Assembly (NCBI GenBank): GCA_013821665.1
Contig: JACDGI010000010.1
Span: forward strand, 1 to 33,128
Source: Anaerolineae bacterium
GTDB lineage: Bacteria; Chloroflexota; Anaerolineae; Aggregatilineales; Phototrophicaceae
Direction: 5' to 3'
DNA: 33,128 nt
Below, in pieces: positions 29,971-33,128 of this stretch. Below the pieces are notes generated by a model. The model did not search any database. It was not told the origin of the DNA and worked only from the letters and a program-made list of their open reading frames with translations. The first letter of the stretch is position 1; every line of letters begins with the position of its first letter. The position numbers were made by a program, and so were the translations under genes.

Positions 29971-31719
29971 ATGAGCTACAACATTGAATTCGGGGAATAT
30001 TTTCTGTTTGATGAGCTGACGAGTCATTTGAAGGCGCTGGCGAATAGTTATCCGGCACTGGCAACGTTGGAGTCGTTGGGAAAAAGTTGGCGCGAGCGTG
30101 ACATCTGGTGCCTGACGATCACCAACAGCGCGACCGGTGAACATACGACTAAACCGGCCTTTTATATCGATGCACATATCCACGCGGAAGAAGTGACTAC
30201 ATCGCATACGGCGCTGTATACGATCTGGTATCTGCTGACGAATTATGGAAGCGATGCGCAAGTCACTTGGCTGCTGGATAACACCACGTTTTATATCATC
30301 CCACGACTGAATCCGGACGGCGCAGAAATCAGTTTGACGACGGCCCATCATTGGTGTGGGAACGGGCGCTATCTACCGGGCGAGGAACAGACGCACGGTT
30401 TGTGCCAGCAGGACATCAACGGTGATGGATTGATTGTGCAAATGCGCATCAAAGATGACGCGGGCGAGTGGAAAATTTCCAAGGATGACCCGCGCTTGAT
30501 GATCCAACGGCAAGCGGGCGAAATCGGTGATGGGCCTTATTACCGCTTGTATCGCGAGGGGTTGATCAAGGGCGATTGGGACGGCGTGACGATTGATATT
30601 GAACGTCCGCGCGACGGCAACCTGAACCGCAATTTTCCCGCCGGATGGTGGTCGGAGCAGCGTCAATATGGCGCGGGTGATTTACCACTTTCAGAGCCAG
30701 AAGCGCTGGCTTGCGCACAATTTATTTTAAGTCACCCGAATATCGCGGGGATGCAGTGCTATCACACGCATGGCGGTTTACATCTACGACCATCGTTGAT
30801 CGCACCGGATGCGACGTTACCAAGAAGTGATCTGGCACTCATCAAACGGATCGGAGCGATGGGTACGGCTATCACCGGTTATCCAACCATTTCGGTGTAT
30901 GAGGAATTTACCAGTGATCCCGACAATCCACGGACGGGGTCGTTGATGCAGTGGTCATATGACGAGATGGGCATCATCACCTTCTCGACGGAGTTGTGGA
31001 ACCCTGAGTTGGCGGCGGGTTTGCAAGATCCGGCGAAGTATCAAATCCGAGCGCGTTCGACCGAGGATGAAGTTAAGCTGCTCAAATATAACGATGAGCA
31101 TCTGGGCGGCAAAGGCTTTGTAAATTGGGAGCCATTTGAGCATCCGCAGTTGGGTTCAATTGAGATTGGCGGATGGACGCATATGTATACCTTCCGCAAT
31201 CCGCCGCCAGCATCCATGGCGACAACTGAGAAGGCACGAAATTTCCTTCGGGATACGATCCACAATAACTGCTTATTCACGCTCAAACATGCGGCTTGTA
31301 CACCTTTGGTACAAATCGAGTCAGTGAAGGCCGAATCACTGGGTGCGAATTTATATAAGGTAACGACGGTGGTGGCGAATGTGGGTTTCCTGCCGACGAA
31401 TATGACGGCACGGGCATTGAAGCATGGGACGGCGGGAAGTGTGAAAGCAGAATTACAGTTATCCCCTCCTCCCAGCCCCCTCTCTGCGAAGCGGGGAGGG
31501 GGAGAAGTCCAATTGATTATGAACGCACAAAGTCAAGATCTAGGGCATTTAGCGGGGCGTGATGAACGGGTGGCGACGTGGTCACCGTGGATGACAGATT
31601 GGCATCATCCAAAAGGCAAAGCCGAGTGGTTGGTGCGCGGTGATGCGGGCAGTACGATCACGATTACGGCAGGCGCTCAACGGGCGGGATGGAAACAAGC
31701 ATCGGTGACGTTGGAATAG
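29971..31719 (+). CDS. M14-family zinc carboxypeptidase
   Basis: A 582-residue metallocarboxypeptidase. Zinc ligands are His71 and Glu74 in DAHIHAEE and His265 or His267 in CYHTHGG; substrate-binding RLNPDGAE and NLNRNFPAGWW are present, and the general-base Glu is Glu341 in FSTELWNPE. A C-terminal beta-sandwich of about 140 residues follows (YKVTTVVANVGFLPTN, then ITITAGAQRAGWKQASV). No signal peptide is visible, so it likely acts in the cytoplasm on imported peptides or amides. Residues 497-513 (LSPPPSPLSAKRGGGE) are a family C insert in a surface loop of that domain. The stop is TAG. A family A repeat supplies the leader; the ribosome site is only purine-rich. Confidence 0.9.
   Translation: MSYNIEFGEYFLFDELTSHLKALANSYPALATLESLGKSWRERDIWCLTITNSATGEHTTKPAFYIDAHIHAEEVTTSHTALYTIWYLLTNYGSDAQVTWLLDNTTFYIIPRLNPDGAEISLTTAHHWCGNGRYLPGEEQTHGLCQQDINGDGLIVQMRIKDDAGEWKISKDDPRLMIQRQAGEIGDGPYYRLYREGLIKGDWDGVTIDIERPRDGNLNRNFPAGWWSEQRQYGAGDLPLSEPEALACAQFILSHPNIAGMQCYHTHGGLHLRPSLIAPDATLPRSDLALIKRIGAMGTAITGYPTISVYEEFTSDPDNPRTGSLMQWSYDEMGIITFSTELWNPELAAGLQDPAKYQIRARSTEDEVKLLKYNDEHLGGKGFVNWEPFEHPQLGSIEIGGWTHMYTFRNPPPASMATTEKARNFLRDTIHNNCLFTLKHAACTPLVQIESVKAESLGANLYKVTTVVANVGFLPTNMTARALKHGTAGSVKAELQLSPPPSPLSAKRGGGEVQLIMNAQSQDLGHLAGRDERVATWSPWMTDWHHPKGKAEWLVRGDAGSTITITAGAQRAGWKQASVTLE
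31459..31512 (+). repeat. Family C palindromic repeat inserted in frame, copy C3
   Basis: CCCCTCCTCCCAGCCCCCTC then TCTGCGAAGCGGGGAGGGGGAG. Translated as SPPPSPLSAKRGGGE inside the M14 C-terminal domain. Its CCCCCTCTC core is read in a different frame from C1 and C2. Confidence 0.78.
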
Positions 31720-31723
31720 GGAG

Positions 31724-31768
31724 TTTGAACCGCCGAGTCGCAGAGAACGCCAAATTCAAGGCATAGCA
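31724..31768 (+). repeat. Family A start-proximal repeat, copy A7
   Basis: TTTGAACCGCCGAGTCGCAG then AGAACGCCAAATTCAAGGCATAG. A single unit, followed after 16 bases by the family B hairpin B5. Confidence 0.8.
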
Positions 31769-31784
31769 GCAGGATTTTAAGTAA

Positions 31785-31810
31785 GCGGACGGGATGTATC
31801 CCGTCCCTAC
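31785..31810 (+). repeat. Family B hairpin repeat, copy B5
   Basis: GC, then GGACGGGAT-gt-ATCCCGTCC, then CTAC. Nine perfect pairs with a two-base centre. It is oriented with the M24-fold gene. Confidence 0.75.
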
Positions 31811-31837
31811 AAACGCCATATTTTATGGGTAGAAATA

Positions 31838-31882
31838 ATGCAATTACTCAATGAAGCGTTTTACAGGCGGAAGATCGGGTAG
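31838..31882 (+). pseudogene. Original 5' end of the M24-fold gene, cut by TAG
   Basis: ATG at 31838 opens a frame that reads MQLLNEAFYRRKIG, then TAG (31880-31882), then IQARMDAEQLDGMLLL in the same frame. The N-terminal YRRKI-x-IQARM block is typical of creatinase/prolidase N-domains, so the amber codon interrupts an ancestral coding region. One C-to-T change from CAG explains it. Confidence 0.7.
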
Positions 31883-31894
31883 ATTCAGGCGCGG

Positions 31895-32980
31895 ATGGAT
31901 GCCGAGCAGTTAGATGGAATGCTGCTGCTGGATGTGCCGAACGTGATTTATGCTTGCGGGTTTTTCCATACGCCATCAGAGCGACCACTGGGGTTATACA
32001 TCCCAAAGAGTGGTGAAGTGGTGTTGTTCGTGCCACTGCTGGAGCAGGAAAACGCGGGCGCAACATGGATTAAAGATATCCGCACTTATTTCGAGTATCC
32101 GGGTGAGGTGCATCCAATTAAATGGATGGTTGAAGAAATTGGTGTTCGAAAGCTAGGAGTGGACACCATCAATGCCCAAGTCCTATACAATATCGGCGGC
32201 GGTGTTCTTCCTTCATCATTGGTCGAGCAGATGCGATGGATCAAAGAACCGGAAGAAATCGCTTTTGTCGAAAAGGCGGCGACTTATGCCGATTATTGCC
32301 TCGAATACATTCTCGAAAACGCGGGCGCGATTATCCGCGATGGCGGAACCGAACTCGATATTTTGAAAGCGTGTATTGGTGCAACATCTGCCAAGATGAA
32401 GGCCGAAGTCGGCGAAATTTTCAAGCTCGGCAGCAGTTCAGTCGTGGGAACTGTCCACAGCGGGCCACGGGCTGCGCTACCACATGGATCACCGATTGAA
32501 CGTAAGCCACAAATTGGTGAACCGATGATCGCAGGGATTGGGGCATCGGTCGGCGGATACCATGCCGAGAGTGGCGCGACATTTGTAATCGGGGAACCGA
32601 AAAACGATGTCATGCGCTGTTTGGAAGCGGCGATGGAGTGTGATCTGGCAGGAATTAAGGCGCTGCGAGTTGGGAATACCTGTACGCAGGTGAATGATGC
32701 GGCGCTGAATGTGCTACGCGAGTATGGATTGGGCGACGCGATCCGTCACCGGATTGGTCACGGGATGGGATTACAAGGACACGAAGGGCCGTGGCTGGCA
32801 CCGGGGGACAATACACCGTTGGTGGCTAACATGGTGTTTTCCAACGAGCCGGGGATTTACCGACCGGGGATTGATGGCTATCGACTCATCGATAGCATGA
32901 TTGTGACCGAGGGCGAGGCTCAAATACCAAGCCGATTCCTCGCAAATCATCCGCCGGAAAAGCGAATTATTGCAGTGTAA
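31895..32980 (+). CDS. M24 (creatinase/Xaa-Pro peptidase) fold protein with lost metal ligands
   Basis: A 361-residue pita-bread protein: a creatinase-type N-domain to about 110, then the C-domain with SGPRAALPHG, GHGMGLQGHEGP and SNEPGIYRPGI. The five dinuclear metal ligands of Xaa-Pro peptidases are only partly kept: first Asp is Gly214 (IAGIGA), second Asp is Glu225 (YHAESGATF), His289 and Glu318 remain, and the last Glu is Ile332 (YRLIDS). That pattern suggests a non-metal hydrolase like creatinase, or a non-peptidase role. The best start is uncertain: ATG 31895 has no ribosome site, and the true N-terminus appears to lie at 31838 beyond an amber codon. The C-terminus is complete. It sits at the end of an amidohydrolase run. 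Confidence 0.8.
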   Translation: MDAEQLDGMLLLDVPNVIYACGFFHTPSERPLGLYIPKSGEVVLFVPLLEQENAGATWIKDIRTYFEYPGEVHPIKWMVEEIGVRKLGVDTINAQVLYNIGGGVLPSSLVEQMRWIKEPEEIAFVEKAATYADYCLEYILENAGAIIRDGGTELDILKACIGATSAKMKAEVGEIFKLGSSSVVGTVHSGPRAALPHGSPIERKPQIGEPMIAGIGASVGGYHAESGATFVIGEPKNDVMRCLEAAMECDLAGIKALRVGNTCTQVNDAALNVLREYGLGDAIRHRIGHGMGLQGHEGPWLAPGDNTPLVANMVFSNEPGIYRPGIDGYRLIDSMIVTEGEAQIPSRFLANHPPEKRIIAV

Positions 32981-32991
32981 ATAGCAATACA

Positions 32992-33034
32992 ATTTAACCA
33001 CAGAAACGCAGAGAAAATCAGAGAGAAAACACGA
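32992..33034 (+). repeat. Family A start-proximal repeat, copy A8
   Basis: TTTAACCACAGAAACGCAGA then GAAAATCAGAGAGAAAACACG, leading into GAGGAG and the ATG at 33046. Confidence 0.8.
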
Positions 33035-33045
33035 GGAGAATTATC

Positions 33046-33128
33046 ATGCCTGAACCGGCTGCATGGCGCTACCAAAAAATTATCCGTCCGTTGTTTGACC
33101 TGCCTTCAACGCATCGCATCCTTAAAGG
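33046..33128 (+). CDS. Start of an unidentified protein (cut by the window edge)
   Basis: An ATG 7 bases after GAGGAG opens a frame reading MPEPAAWRYQKIIRPLFDLP to the edge (27 codons). The ribosome site is good and a family A repeat supplies the leader, as for the genes before it, so it is likely a further member of this gene run. The visible part is too short to name a family. Confidence 0.65.
   Translation, partial: MPEPAAWRYQKIIRPLFDLPSTHRILK

Noticed and set aside
5049-31900. General recoding of TAG as a sense codon
   Set aside because: TAG closes the alpha/beta hydrolase, WYL, HMGL-type, aminotransferase and M14 genes at the expected lengths, so amber is a normal stop here.
31895-32980. 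Assignment of the M24-fold protein as ectoine hydrolase (DoeA)
   Set aside because: Aminotransferase and deacetylase-type genes nearby invite it, but the typical DoeA N-terminal motifs are not visible.

Overview
The window looks like an internal stretch of a chromosome from a Chloroflexota bacterium, most likely Anaerolineae or a relative. This rests on gene style only: secreted beta-propeller protein, MmyB- and WYL-type regulators, a small STAS-like protein, a citrate synthase with a fused HTH, and many dispersed hairpin repeats between genes. No rRNA, tRNA, CRISPR or replication origin was found.

Layout. 1-5.9 kb: a secreted beta-propeller protein cut by the left edge; an alpha/beta hydrolase divergent from a WYL regulator, with a palindrome between them; an aldo/keto reductase divergent from an MmyB-type regulator that carries an in-frame amber codon. 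6.1-10.7 kb: central-carbon-like enzymes, namely an isocitrate/isopropylmalate dehydrogenase homologue, a STAS-like protein, an HTH-citrate synthase, and a divergent HMGL-family acyltransferase. 10.77-12.05 kb: a complete IS4-family element. 12.1-21.1 kb, minus strand: a FadR-type GntR regulator, a sugar-nucleotide-type epimerase, a Gfo/Idh/MocA dehydrogenase, an oligopeptide-type ABC transporter (binding protein and two permeases, no ATPase), a putative glycoside-hydrolase-like TIM barrel and a second Gfo/Idh/MocA dehydrogenase. 21.2-33.1 kb, plus strand: two tandem DUF4438 proteins, a VOC protein, an Ldh-family dehydrogenase, a truncated aminotransferase lacking its PLP lysine, an intact aminotransferase, an M20 hydrolase, an allantoinase/hydantoinase-like amidohydrolase, an M14 carboxypeptidase, an M24-fold protein that has lost metal ligands, and the start of another gene.

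The two large arms diverge from one short intergenic region holding a perfect palindrome, ATTGTCGACAAT, of the kind FadR/FCD regulators bind. The simplest reading is one regulon: import of a solute, oxidation or epimerisation of its sugar-like part, and stepwise hydrolysis, deamination and oxidation of a nitrogen-containing part. The substrate cannot be read from the sequence.

The least expected layer is repetitive DNA used like punctuation. Family A (CGCAGAGA/CGCCAAGA-type, 8 loci) lies just upstream of start codons, always on the coding strand of the next gene. Family B (5 hairpins) keeps its architecture (GCGG, stem, CCCTACR) while the stem sequence changes completely with pairing preserved. 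Family C (3 copies) is a GC-rich palindrome inserted in frame inside two peptidase genes and read in three different frames; the IS4 element is bounded by similar sequence. Family D (AAGTGCTGAGT / ACAAGTTACAAG words) directly follows stop codons.
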